Below are positions 25,873 to 35,075 of a stretch of DNA of 64,000 nucleotides, in pieces. Origin of the DNA: Paeniglutamicibacter sp. Y32M11 (GTDB lineage Bacteria > Actinomycetota > Actinomycetes > Actinomycetales > Micrococcaceae); contig NZ_CP079107.1 in assembly GCF_019285735.1 (NCBI RefSeq), positions 2,294,001 to 2,358,000 of the forward strand, read 5' to 3'. Each line of letters opens with the position of its first letter. The first letter of the stretch is position 1. The position numbers were made by a program, and so were the translations under genes. A model generated the notes under the pieces. That model searched no databases. It was not told the origin of the DNA and worked only from the letters and a program-made list of their open reading frames with translations.

Positions 25873-26670
25873 GATTTTCTCCTTGCGGTCTTCGACCCCT
25901 GTCCTAGCGGGATGACAAGACCCAATGTAACGACCGAATAACGTAGCCGCAACCCTTTTTTCACACCCGATTGAACGGTCTTCAATCCACTTAAAACCGC
26001 GCAACGTTTGTGATGAGGGGCGGAATTCGTTCATATCCGGACACCTTGCCCCAAGATCATCGGTGCCCGCGAACGACACTTCGGAACGCCTCGGCGCCGA
26101 TTCCAGAAAACAATTGATCCAGGATTCGAGGCGCCTCTCAGCCTGAGATCTAGGCACTTGATGCCGTTCCATAACGCTCGGCCGGGCCACTGTCACCCCA
26201 GAGTTCGAGCGGAGTACAGGCAACGGTTTACAGTGATTGGCGCGGCACTCCCGAGGCTGAACTCACGCCGACCTTTTACGCATGCTTCGTGCGACTCGAG
26301 TGCTAGCTGCGAGGAGAACTGTTCATGTCGCATTCTGCCAAAATTAACTCAGAGGATTTTGCGACCCCGCCCATGGGAACACCCGACTCAGCAGTCCCCA
26401 CGGCCGGTGCAGCAGCGGTTGTTTGATCTTCGCGATCAACACCAATTGCGGCGGTTCGGGAGCCGCTACCCCCGGACCTTTGACGCACGCATTGATCTTG
26501 GCAATGGTGATTCTTTGGGATGATCTGGTTGCCTCAAATGCCGTCTACTTTTCGCAACGTCCTTGGATAACGGCGCGCCTACCGATAAGTGTTCCCAATC
26601 AAAAAGGAACAGTTGAGCAAACGCCCTCGGGCAGAGGCAGGAAACCGAGCATTTCGGTTTTCAGATATGG
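25873..26670. other. Long intergenic region
   Basis: About 800 bp with no conserved gene. It contains one short frame with a strong ribosome-binding site (26325-26426, listed separately) and otherwise nothing recognisable. Confidence 0.4.
26325..26426 (+). CDS. Possible 33-aa peptide
   Basis: ATG 26325 is preceded by GAGGAG with an 8-bp spacer, one of the best ribosome-binding sites nearby. The peptide starts MSHSAKINSEDFATPPMG and ends TAGAAAVV. One base out of frame, directly after the stop, comes IFAINTNCGGSGAATPG. A leader-like acidic N-terminus followed by a Cys-containing tail could mean a frameshifted peptide-precursor gene, but no modification enzymes lie nearby. Weakly supported. 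Confidence 0.25.
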   Translation: MSHSAKINSEDFATPPMGTPDSAVPTAGAAAVV

Positions 26671-27735
26671 CTACTTTCCGTTCTTTCGTGAAGAACGCCA
26701 GAAACCGATCCCGATATTGGAGACCGCATCAAGGGCCCAGATTCCGGTAACGACAATCACTGCCCACAAAGGGATCCGGGGCTCATCCCAGTCGGTGAGC
26801 ACCAGCAGCGCGATGGCCACCAAGGACTGCACTACGCCCCAGATCAGTTGGCTTTGCGGACGCCATCGCAGCGGGTTAAAGAACTTTCGGAAGCGCTTCA
26901 TGGCATGAGTATCGGGACGAACCGAATCGGTCAAGGATCCATTCCCGCGTGCTTCTGCATCCATCGAGCTGGCAACCGTTGCACCTAATCCGCGCGGTGC
27001 CACCAGACGTGCGGCCGGCGGGAGCTCGTCTTTCTCGGCATACTCCGCCAGCAACCCGCTACGCCCAAAAATTTCTAGGACCGAACTCAATTTCTCGATC
27101 GAACCGCTGCCGCCCAGGGCGTCATTAAGTTGGGTGATGGTCGAATCCCCGATGCCGTATTGGGCGAGTTGGGCAATGGATTCAAGATCCGGTGCAAGCC
27201 ATTCACGCGCGAGGAACGCCGCGACCTCGGCCGATTTGGTACCCGGAGTCGCATCCAGCACCGGGTGAGCGGCAACTGACCAACCGTGGCCGAATCCTGG
27301 ATAGCCATGCAGCTTCTTACTTTGACCTTTAAACCAAAAGACCATCGAGAACCGCGGGCCCATCCGAGAGAGCATGATGGCCGGGAATATGGACTTTGAC
27401 AGCATAATTTCGGGCATGTAGCCCTCGTGGATAGCCACGTCAGCGTGTTCGGTACGGAAGTAGTGCCACGCTGTTTTGGTAACACCAGCAAAGCTCGCCA
27501 CGTCAGATTCGCTGAAGGACCCCAGCAGTACCGAACGCCCACCGGTGGGCTGCTCGAGTGCCTCGTCGTTGATGGGTTCGCCGCTTTCGGCATCCACGCC
27601 TTCGAAGTCGGCGTAGCGTGCGCCGGTACCACGCTTCAACGCAATGGCGAAGCCCTCGATCTGCTGCCCAAAGCTGATTTCACCGGCCTCATCGGCCATC
27701 ACGATGTACCCATCGGGGCTCACCGCGAGTGCCAT
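26671..27735 (-). CDS. Hypothetical protein with C-terminal membrane hairpin
   Basis: About 354 aa. The soluble part (~1-290) has no motif I recognise; it contains GFGHGWSVAAHPVLDA and an Ala/Leu-rich stretch. Two C-terminal helices (QLIWGVVQSLVAIALLVLTD and IPLWAVIVVTGIWALDAVS) end in a basic tail, so the protein is tail-anchored. The start was placed at ATG 27735 because the frame further upstream crosses the ffh terminator; ATG 27699 is an alternative. It follows ffh on the same strand but is separated from it by that terminator. Confidence 0.6.
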   Translation of the reverse strand: MALAVSPDGYIVMADEAGEISFGQQIEGFAIALKRGTGARYADFEGVDAESGEPINDEALEQPTGGRSVLLGSFSESDVASFAGVTKTAWHYFRTEHADVAIHEGYMPEIMLSKSIFPAIMLSRMGPRFSMVFWFKGQSKKLHGYPGFGHGWSVAAHPVLDATPGTKSAEVAAFLAREWLAPDLESIAQLAQYGIGDSTITQLNDALGGSGSIEKLSSVLEIFGRSGLLAEYAEKDELPPAARLVAPRGLGATVASSMDAEARGNGSLTDSVRPDTHAMKRFRKFFNPLRWRPQSQLIWGVVQSLVAIALLVLTDWDEPRIPLWAVIVVTGIWALDAVSNIGIGFWRSSRKNGK

Positions 27736-27863
27736 CTCGACGACCGAGAGTTTTCCCCAAGAAACGGGGGCGGCCAGCAAGGAAACGCTATTGCGCGCTT
27801 GCAGGTTTTGCCTCACGCGTCGGTGGGAGTCTTCCCCACTGGGATCCTCAAAAATCAGTGCAA

Positions 27864-27898
27864 GGGAGGCGATCAGCCATTCGGGCTTTTCGCCTCCC
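27864..27898 (-). terminator. ffh terminator
   Basis: A 9-bp outer stem (GGGAGGCGA/TCGCCTCCC) with an inner AGCC/GGCT stem starts 15 bp after the ffh stop. On the minus strand a T5 run follows about 11 nt later. Confidence 0.65.
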
Positions 27899-27913
27899 TG
27901 CGTGCCTTGTGGG

Positions 27914-29467
27914 CTACTTACCAAGGAACTTCTCAAACCCCTTCGGCAAGTTCAGATCCGCGGGATCAAAGTCCTTGTTCCCGGCACCGAAGGCAGCTCC
28001 GGAGGGCGCCTTGGCCTTGTTGGCTTCCGCTGCGGCAAGCTGGGCTGCCTTGGCCGGATTGCCGAACTTCTGCTGCTTCTTCTTTGCATTTGACTTGGCA
28101 GCCTTTTTGGCTCCGCCGCGGCCGCCGGGCATGCCCGGGATGGCTCCGCCCGAGGCCAATTTCTTCATCATCTTTTGCGCCTCGCCGAAGCGCTCAAGCA
28201 TCGAGTTGACCTCGGAAACGTGAACGCCCGAGCCCTTGGCGATGCGGGCGCGGCGTGAGCCGTTGATGATCTTCGGCGCAACACGCTCGTGCGGGGTCAT
28301 CGAGCGAACGATGGCCTCGATGCGATCCATCTGCGACTCGTCGAACTGCTCGAGCTGCTGGCGGGAAATCTGTGATCCTGGCATCATGCCCAGGATCTTT
28401 TTCATCGAGCCCATCTTGCGGATCTGGGCCATTTGGGCCAGGAAGTCCTCGAGGGTGAAGTCTTCGCGGTCGGCGAACTTCTTCGCCATACGCTCGGCTT
28501 CGCCCTTGTCCCAATTGGCTTCGGCCTGTTCGATCAGGGTGAGGATGTCACCCATGTCCAGGATTCGGGAGGCCATACGGTCCGGGTGGAAGATTTCGAA
28601 ATCATCGAGGTTCTCACCGGTGGAGGCGTACATGACCGGCTTGCCGGTGACCGAGGCGACCGAAAGTGCCGCACCACCGCGAGCATCACCATCAAGCTTG
28701 GTGAGCACCACGCCGGTGACCCCGACGCCGTCATTGAAGGCCTGGGCGGTGTTAACCGCGTCCTGACCGATCATGGCGTCGATGACAAAGAGGACCTCGT
28801 CCGGGTTGACGGCGGCGCGAATGTTCGCAGCCTGCTCCATCATTTCGGTATCGATGCCCAAGCGTCCGGCGGTATCAACGATGACCACGTCGTGCAGCTT
28901 GGCCCTGGCCTCGGCAACACCATCACGGGCCACGGCTACCGGGTCACCGGTGGCAGCCTCAAATTCGGAGGAGACACCGGGGTGCGGTGCGTAGACCGGC
29001 ACGCCGGCACGTTCGCCGTTAACCTGCAGCTGCTTAACTGCGTTGGGACGCTGAAGGTCACAGGCCACCAGCAGCGGGGTGTGCCCCTGCGCCTTGAGGT
29101 GCTTGGCCAGCTTTCCCGCCAGCGTGGTCTTACCCGCACCCTGAAGGCCGGCGAGCATGATGACGGTGGGAGCAACCTTGGCAAGGTTCAGTCGACGGGT
29201 TTCCCCACCGAGGATGCCAACAAGTTCCTCGTTGACGATCTTGACGATCTGCTGTCCCGGGTTCAGCGAGGCCGAGACCTCTTCGCCCAGGGCGCGTTCC
29301 TTGACCTGCGCCACGAACGCGCGCACCACCGAAACGGCGACGTCGGCGTCGAGCAGGGCACGGCGGATTTCGCGGACGGTGCCGTCGATATCGGCCTCGG
29401 AAAGCCGTCCCTTGCCGCGAAGATTCTTGAAGGTGGATGTCAGGCGGTCGGAGAGTGAATTGAACAC
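27914..29467 (-). CDS. ffh: Signal recognition particle protein Ffh
   Basis: A 517-aa SRP54 GTPase that binds signal peptides and SRP RNA and docks with FtsY (gene at 47318) for membrane targeting. N domain (1-85), G domain with GLQGAGKTTLAGKLAK (G1), DLQRPNA, DTAGRLGID (G3), TKLDGDARGG (G4), then the Met-rich M domain (~330-460) with MPGSQISRQQ, and a low-complexity Lys/Ala tail. The start is GTG 29467. It is divergent from zwf. Confidence 0.97.
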   Translation of the reverse strand: MFNSLSDRLTSTFKNLRGKGRLSEADIDGTVREIRRALLDADVAVSVVRAFVAQVKERALGEEVSASLNPGQQIVKIVNEELVGILGGETRRLNLAKVAPTVIMLAGLQGAGKTTLAGKLAKHLKAQGHTPLLVACDLQRPNAVKQLQVNGERAGVPVYAPHPGVSSEFEAATGDPVAVARDGVAEARAKLHDVVIVDTAGRLGIDTEMMEQAANIRAAVNPDEVLFVIDAMIGQDAVNTAQAFNDGVGVTGVVLTKLDGDARGGAALSVASVTGKPVMYASTGENLDDFEIFHPDRMASRILDMGDILTLIEQAEANWDKGEAERMAKKFADREDFTLEDFLAQMAQIRKMGSMKKILGMMPGSQISRQQLEQFDESQMDRIEAIVRSMTPHERVAPKIINGSRRARIAKGSGVHVSEVNSMLERFGEAQKMMKKLASGGAIPGMPGGRGGAKKAAKSNAKKKQQKFGNPAKAAQLAAAEANKAKAPSGAAFGAGNKDFDPADLNLPKGFEKFLGK

Positions 29468-29581
29468 GTGCCGTGCACTTCTTTCGTTGTGGGCGTTAGG
29501 CGCGGTCTAACCCGCTGGACTCAACATCCAAGATTACCAACAACACGCCCCAGTTTTCTCAACACGTGGCAGTCTTGGAGA

Positions 29582-31006
29582 GTGAACCTTGAAACAAGTG
29601 GCCATGCAGGCAACCATGTACGCACATTATTGATCCTCGGAGCCTCCGGCGATTTGACCGGAAGACTGCTTCTTCCGGGTCTCGCTAGGCTCATCGGATC
29701 GGGCCGAGCTCCCGGCATCAAGCTGGCCGGAGCCGGTGGTCCTGGCTATTCCCAAGAGCAGTGGCAGCTGCGGGTGAACACGATTTGTGAGGAAGCCAAG
29801 AAGAACGCCACGCCTTCTGGAGCCACGGAGCTGGGCCTGATCGCCGACGATACACATTTTGCGGAACTTGATGTGACCAAGCCGGGAGAACTTGCCAACT
29901 TAGTGTCCCGGCTTGATGGCCCGGTGGCCATTTACTTTGCTTTGCCCCCGGCCGTGAGCCAGAAGGCGTGTGAGGTCTTGGAACCCGGGGAGCTCCCCGA
30001 GACCACCTTGCTGGTGATGGAAAAGCCGTTCGGCTCGGACCAACGCTCGGCACAGGAATTGAACCGTACCCTCATCCGTTTGGTTCCCGAAGAAAACATT
30101 CACCGGGTTGATCACTTCCTGGGCAAGGGCACCGTCTTTAACATTTTGGGGCTCCGCTTTGCCAACCGCTTATTGGAACCACTATTCACCGCCGAACATG
30201 TAGAGAAGATCGAGATCTTCTACGACGAGGAATTGGCCCTCGAGGAGCGCGCCGGTTATTACGACAAGGCCGGCGCCCTGCGCGACATGATCCAGTCGCA
30301 TCTGCTCCAGATCCTGGGTCTACTCACCATGAATGCCCCGGCAACACTGGGCGAGCGCGATGTCCGTGATCACCTCGGCTCGGTCCTCCGGGCGACCGCA
30401 TTGGCCGGCACCCCGGAAAATTCCACCCGTCGCGCCAGGTATACCGCCGGCACCTCGCTGGGCCGGGCCGTTCCCGATTACGCCTCCGAGAAGGGGGTGG
30501 ATGCAACCCTGCAGACCGAAACTCTGGCCGAGGTAACGCTGAATATCAACAACTCACGCTGGGCCGGGGTGCCCTTCATCCTGCGCGCCGGCAAGGCGTT
30601 AGGAAAGGCGCGCAAGGAAGCGATCATCACCTTCCGTCCGGTGTCGCACCTACCGACCGGGTTCAAGGGCTCAGACGCCCCCACCACGCTGCGGATCGGT
30701 TTTGGACCCGACACGCTGGAATTGGATCTGGACGTGAATGGGCCCGGCGATTTGTACACCTTGGACGCCGTGACCATGGTCGCCGAGCTCAACTCCCCCG
30801 ATCTGCTGCCCTACGGTGAAGTCTTGCTCGGTGTGATCTCCGGAGATCCGACGCTGTCGGTACGCGGGGATACGGCCGAGGAATGCTGGCGCATCGTGGA
30901 TCCCATCCTTGCCGCCTGGGCCAAAAATGCCGTTCCACTCGATGAATACAGCGCCGGCTCCAACGGCCCCACGGCATGGGAAACCAGCGGAGCTAAGAAA
31001 AAGTAG
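29582..31006 (+). CDS. zwf: Glucose-6-phosphate 1-dehydrogenase
   Basis: A 474-aa enzyme that oxidises glucose-6-phosphate to 6-phosphogluconolactone with NADP (oxidative pentose phosphate pathway). The Rossmann motif is LLILGASGDLTGRLL, VMEKPFGSD provides the substrate Lys, and HRVDHFLGK carries the catalytic His/Asp. The start GTG 29582 is chosen because the Rossmann strand begins ~17 residues later; the upstream frame is ffh promoter. Slight sequence divergence from the canonical Zwf suggests a second paralog of the kind common in Arthrobacter. Confidence 0.9.
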   Translation: MNLETSGHAGNHVRTLLILGASGDLTGRLLLPGLARLIGSGRAPGIKLAGAGGPGYSQEQWQLRVNTICEEAKKNATPSGATELGLIADDTHFAELDVTKPGELANLVSRLDGPVAIYFALPPAVSQKACEVLEPGELPETTLLVMEKPFGSDQRSAQELNRTLIRLVPEENIHRVDHFLGKGTVFNILGLRFANRLLEPLFTAEHVEKIEIFYDEELALEERAGYYDKAGALRDMIQSHLLQILGLLTMNAPATLGERDVRDHLGSVLRATALAGTPENSTRRARYTAGTSLGRAVPDYASEKGVDATLQTETLAEVTLNINNSRWAGVPFILRAGKALGKARKEAIITFRPVSHLPTGFKGSDAPTTLRIGFGPDTLELDLDVNGPGDLYTLDAVTMVAELNSPDLLPYGEVLLGVISGDPTLSVRGDTAEECWRIVDPILAAWAKNAVPLDEYSAGSNGPTAWETSGAKKK

Positions 31007-31056
31007 TCCGCTGCGGCTTGCGTCTTACCAGTGGTCCCCGCGAGCAACGGCCAGCA

Positions 31057-31091
31057 CGATGTTGGGTACCGGATTCCGGTACCCAACATCG
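31057..31091 (+). terminator. zwf terminator
   Basis: Two 17-bp arms (31057-31073 and 31075-31091) are perfect complements around a single base, about 50 bp after the zwf stop. The T-run is weak (GTCATTT). Confidence 0.75.
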
Positions 31092-31464
31092 TCATTTAAC
31101 CCTCCCTGCCGCTAAGACCTCCGGCATAAGAGAGCGCTGCGGGCCTCGGCAAAGCAGTGCAGGAAACGTGATTAACCACCAATCCGCTGACGCTCTTAGG
31201 GAAACTCCCGCTGAGTGCGGTTGGCCACTCGGAAATCACTACACGAAGCAAATACCGCTAATCTGTGGGGTTTCGTGGACCGTGCCCCCAAGAATTCTGC
31301 TGCCCACGCCTCGCCGCCATGTGGCGCGTCCACATGTGCGCCAAGGGGACGTAGGCAATACGGTAGGTAAAGGACACTTTTGCGTTGGCATCCCCGACGC
31401 TATCGATCTCCCTATTTCATCACGCCCTTTACGGGCGCGACAGCCCCGACACAAAGGCTAGATT
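31092..31464. other. Region upstream of the ole operon
   Basis: About 370 bp without a gene; it should contain the ole promoter. No clear operator or RNA structure is seen. Confidence 0.45.
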
Positions 31465-32490
31465 TTGAACGGCAACGCAACGTTTCGGCACCATAATTCG
31501 GCTCTTCTTGCCGTCACCAGCGTGCAAGCTCCGGTGGTCATGACCTCCAAGGCCTTTGACGAACGCCTGGCCCCTAGCCTGAAACGGCTGCGCCTCTCAA
31601 AACGATTGCTCGAACGTGTTGCGGGCGTGATGGAACGCCGTTGGTGGGCCGAGGGGACCAGCTTTGATGATGCTGCAGTTGAGGCCGGTGGCAAAGCGAT
31701 GGCCGAAGCCGGTATCGATGCGAGCCAAATTGGCCTGCTAATCAATACCTCCGTCACCCGCAAGAACCTCGAACCGTCCGTGGCGTCCAGGGTCCACCAT
31801 GAACTCGGTTTGCCCTCCTCCGCGATGAACTTCGACGTGGCCAACGCCTGCCTCGGCTTTGTGAATGGCATGAACCTGGCCGCCAACATGATCGACTCCG
31901 GACAGATCAAGTACGCCCTTGTGGTCGCCGGCGAAGATGCCCAGCCGACCCAGGAAACCACCTTTGCTCGACTCAACGCCGAGACCTCCACCCGGGAAGA
32001 TTACCTGCGCGAGTTCGCCACCCTCACCCTGGGTTCGGGAGCCGCTGCGGCGGTAATCGGCCCGGCCGATGCTCACCCCGGCGCACACCGCATTCTTGGC
32101 GGCGTGTCCCGCGCGGGTACCGAGCACCACGAACTCTGTGTTGGTGGCCCCTCGGGCATGTACACCGACACCAAGGGCCTACTGGATAACGGTCTGGAAC
32201 TGGTGGTCAACGCCTGGGACGAGGCCCACGAATCGGGCTGGGACTGGAAGTCGATGGATCGCTACGTGACCCACCAGGTATCCAATTCCTACACCAATGC
32301 CATCATCAAGGCCGTGGGCCTGGTCCGCGACCGAGTGCCGATCACGTTCCCCAAGTGGGGCAATGTGGGACCCGCGTCCCTACCCATGACGCTGTCGCAG
32401 GAAGCCAAGACCCTGAAGCCCGGCGATCGGGTGCTCTGCATGGGCGTGGGCTCCGGGCTGAACACCGCCATGATGGAGCTGGCCTGGTGA
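31465..32490 (+). CDS. oleA: OleA, 3-oxoacyl-ACP synthase III-like acyl-CoA condensing enzyme
   Basis: A 341-aa thiolase-fold enzyme that joins two fatty acyl-CoA chains head-to-head to form a 2-alkyl-3-oxo acid, the first step of long-chain olefin synthesis. The catalytic Cys is in VANACLGFVNGM, His in YVTHQVS and Asn in KWGNVGPASLP. The tryptophan-rich MERRWWAEGTS segment is characteristic of OleA. TTG 31465 has AAGG seven bases upstream. It overlaps oleBC by GTGA. Confidence 0.92.
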   Translation: MNGNATFRHHNSALLAVTSVQAPVVMTSKAFDERLAPSLKRLRLSKRLLERVAGVMERRWWAEGTSFDDAAVEAGGKAMAEAGIDASQIGLLINTSVTRKNLEPSVASRVHHELGLPSSAMNFDVANACLGFVNGMNLAANMIDSGQIKYALVVAGEDAQPTQETTFARLNAETSTREDYLREFATLTLGSGAAAAVIGPADAHPGAHRILGGVSRAGTEHHELCVGGPSGMYTDTKGLLDNGLELVVNAWDEAHESGWDWKSMDRYVTHQVSNSYTNAIIKAVGLVRDRVPITFPKWGNVGPASLPMTLSQEAKTLKPGDRVLCMGVGSGLNTAMMELAW

Positions 32491-35075
32491 CTGAGATTTT
32501 TCCCGGCGTGTTGCGCTCTTCCTCGCGCACGCTCATGGTTCCGTCGACCACCGCCGTGGACGCACCCGGAACCACCCACCAGTGGCACCTCCTGGACAAT
32601 GAAGCAGAGCTTGCCGCGGCGGGCGTAACCCCCATCGGCACCCTGCTCTGTGTGCACGGCAACCCCACCTGGTCCTACCTGTGGCGCAGCCTGCTGAACC
32701 ACGTTCGCGAACACCAACTGCCCTGGCGCGTGGTGGCAGTTGACCAGCTGGACATGGGATTCTCCACCCGCACCGGAGTTTTCCGCCGCCTTGCAGATCG
32801 GGTTAATGACCTGTCCGATCTCACCAAGACTCTGGATCTGGCCGGACCGGTCACCACGGTGGGACACGACTGGGGAGGCATTATTTCCCTGGGCTGGGCC
32901 CTGAAACACCCCGAGCTGCTGGCCAACGTGGTGCTCACCAATACCGCGGTGCACCCGGCGGGCTTCGAACTTCCCGCCGCCCTGAAGTTGGCCTCACACC
33001 CCGCGGTTCACCCATGGGGCACCAAAACCACCGACGCCTTCCTGCGCACCACCCATTCCTTGGCCCATCCGGCCCTGGAACCACAGATTCGCCGCAGCTT
33101 CATGTCTCCGTATGTGTCATCGGCACGACGCACCGGCGTAGCAAACTTCGTGGCCGATATTCCCTTCACCAAAGATCACCCGAGCCGACCGGCGCTGAAC
33201 GATATTTCCGAAGGTATCCGCCAGCTCACCGTCCCCGCCCTGCTGCTCTGGGGGCCCAAGGACCCGGTATTCTCCGACCGCTACCTCAGAGATCTGATCT
33301 TCCGACTCCCCCACGCGTCGGTGCACCGTTTTGAGGGTGCCGGGCACCTGCTGCCCGAGGACCGCGACGTGGCCACCCCGATTTTCGACTGGCTCACAAA
33401 TAACACCCAGCAGCACGAGGCAAACCGTGCCAGCACATTGGCTAACTACCGCCCGATGCTGGCCGAGCTGGATGAACGCACGGCGGATCAAAGCCTCGCG
33501 GTACTAGACATCAACCCACCCATGTCCCTGTCCTGGTCCGAGTTGGGCACCAGGGTTAATTCCCTGGCCCGCGGCTTGTCCCAGATCGGCGTCGGCCCAG
33601 GTAAGCGTGTGAATCTCCTGGTCCCGCCGGGCATTGAACTCACCTCCCTGATCTACGCCTGCCTGCGCCTGGGCGCCGTCATCGTGGTGGCAGATGCGGG
33701 CCTGGGCACCAAGGGCCTGGGCCGCGCCATCCGCGGCGCAGGACCCAGCTATCTGATCGGCATCGACCGCGCGCTGTCCGGGGCACGGTTCCTGAACTGG
33801 CCCGGGATTCGCATCAGCGTAAATGACCTGCCGACGGCCAAGCGCAAGCTACTGGGCGTCAAGCACACCATCAACGAGCTGCTCACCGCCGGTGCGACCA
33901 GCGAAGCTGCGCGGCAGCAGATCCCGGCCGCAGATCCGGATGCCGATGCCGCGGTGCTCTTCACCTCCGGTTCCACCGGCCCGGCCAAGGGCGTGGTTTA
34001 TACCCACCGCCAGCTCGCGGCCATGCGGGACACCCTAGCGCAGACCTACAACCTGCGCGCCGGCTCCGCCCTGGTGGCGGGCTTTGCGCCCTTTGCCCTG
34101 CTGGGTCCGGCCTTGGGTGCCACCTCGGTGACCCCGGACATGGATGTCACGGCCCCGCGCACGCTCACCGCGCAGGCTCTGGCCAATGCCGCGGCGGCCG
34201 TGGATGCCACCACCGTCTTCGCTTCGCCCGCCGCACTGGCCAATGTCTTGGCAACGGCAGATCAGCTCACCGCCGCACAGCGGACGGCACTGGCCAAGGT
34301 GGACCTGTTGCTTTCGGCCGGGGCACCGATCCCGGAACCGTTGTTGGACAGGGTCCAAGCATTGGTGCCCGCAGCCGCGGTACACACCCCCTACGGGATG
34401 ACCGAGGCACTTCCCGTCACAGACATCGACCTGCCCGGCATCCGTGCCGCGGGTAGTGGAAATGGTGTCTGTGTCGGCACCCCGGTCTCCGGTGCCCAGG
34501 TGGCCATCGCCGCACTGAATGCCGACGGTTCCGCCTCTGCCGAACCCCTGAGTAGCCCGAACGTGACCGGAGAAATCCTGGTGCGGGCACCGCATGTGAA
34601 GGACCGCTATGACAGGCTCTGGATCACCGAAAACATCAGCACCTCCATTCCCGGCTGGCACCGCACCGGGGACGTGGGGCACCTTGATGCTTCCGGACGA
34701 CTTTGGGTGGAAGGACGACTGGGCCATGTGTTGCTCACCCCCAACGGTCCCAGCACACCCGTTGCGGCAGAACATGCCGCCGAATCGGTGAACGGTACCG
34801 GCCGGGCGGCACTGGTGGGCGTGGGCCCCGCCGGCACTCAGGCCGCGGTATTGATCATGGAAACGGTGCCAGCGGCCAAACGCTCCGCCCCCGCAACGCC
34901 GGAGCTGGCTCGGGCAGTTCGCGCGGCCGTCGCGGCCACCGGCACCAGCGTCTCGGCCGTTTTGGTGGTTCCGGAGTTACCCACCGACATCAGGCACAAC
35001 TCCAAGATCGATCGGGCCGCGCTGGCCCGATGGGCCACGCAGACTCTGGCCGGCGGACGGATCCGCAACCCATGA
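32487..35075 (+). CDS. oleBC: OleBC fusion: beta-lactone decarboxylase plus beta-lactone synthetase
   Basis: An 862-aa bifunctional protein. Residues ~1-290 are an alpha/beta hydrolase of the haloalkane-dehalogenase branch (nucleophile Asp in VGHDWGGI, His in EGAGHLLPED), the OleB half. Residues ~320-862 are an AMP-ligase-type domain (LFTSGSTGPAKGVVYTH, TPYGMTEALP, WHRTGDVGHLD), the OleC half that closes the beta-lactone. The fused form is known from actinobacteria such as Micrococcus luteus. GTG 32487 overlaps the oleA stop; the ATGA at 35072 couples it to oleD. Confidence 0.92.
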   Translation: MTEIFPGVLRSSSRTLMVPSTTAVDAPGTTHQWHLLDNEAELAAAGVTPIGTLLCVHGNPTWSYLWRSLLNHVREHQLPWRVVAVDQLDMGFSTRTGVFRRLADRVNDLSDLTKTLDLAGPVTTVGHDWGGIISLGWALKHPELLANVVLTNTAVHPAGFELPAALKLASHPAVHPWGTKTTDAFLRTTHSLAHPALEPQIRRSFMSPYVSSARRTGVANFVADIPFTKDHPSRPALNDISEGIRQLTVPALLLWGPKDPVFSDRYLRDLIFRLPHASVHRFEGAGHLLPEDRDVATPIFDWLTNNTQQHEANRASTLANYRPMLAELDERTADQSLAVLDINPPMSLSWSELGTRVNSLARGLSQIGVGPGKRVNLLVPPGIELTSLIYACLRLGAVIVVADAGLGTKGLGRAIRGAGPSYLIGIDRALSGARFLNWPGIRISVNDLPTAKRKLLGVKHTINELLTAGATSEAARQQIPAADPDADAAVLFTSGSTGPAKGVVYTHRQLAAMRDTLAQTYNLRAGSALVAGFAPFALLGPALGATSVTPDMDVTAPRTLTAQALANAAAAVDATTVFASPAALANVLATADQLTAAQRTALAKVDLLLSAGAPIPEPLLDRVQALVPAAAVHTPYGMTEALPVTDIDLPGIRAAGSGNGVCVGTPVSGAQVAIAALNADGSASAEPLSSPNVTGEILVRAPHVKDRYDRLWITENISTSIPGWHRTGDVGHLDASGRLWVEGRLGHVLLTPNGPSTPVAAEHAAESVNGTGRAALVGVGPAGTQAAVLIMETVPAAKRSAPATPELARAVRAAVAATGTSVSAVLVVPELPTDIRHNSKIDRAALARWATQTLAGGRIRNP

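Noticed and set aside
25233-25874. Plus-strand ORF across the low-complexity gene
   Set aside because: Arg/Cys/Pro-rich repeat translation is the complement of the minus-strand repeats; no ribosome-binding site.
28433-29458. 341-codon plus-strand frame opposite ffh
   Set aside because: Antisense shadow; ffh is fully supported by GTPase motifs.
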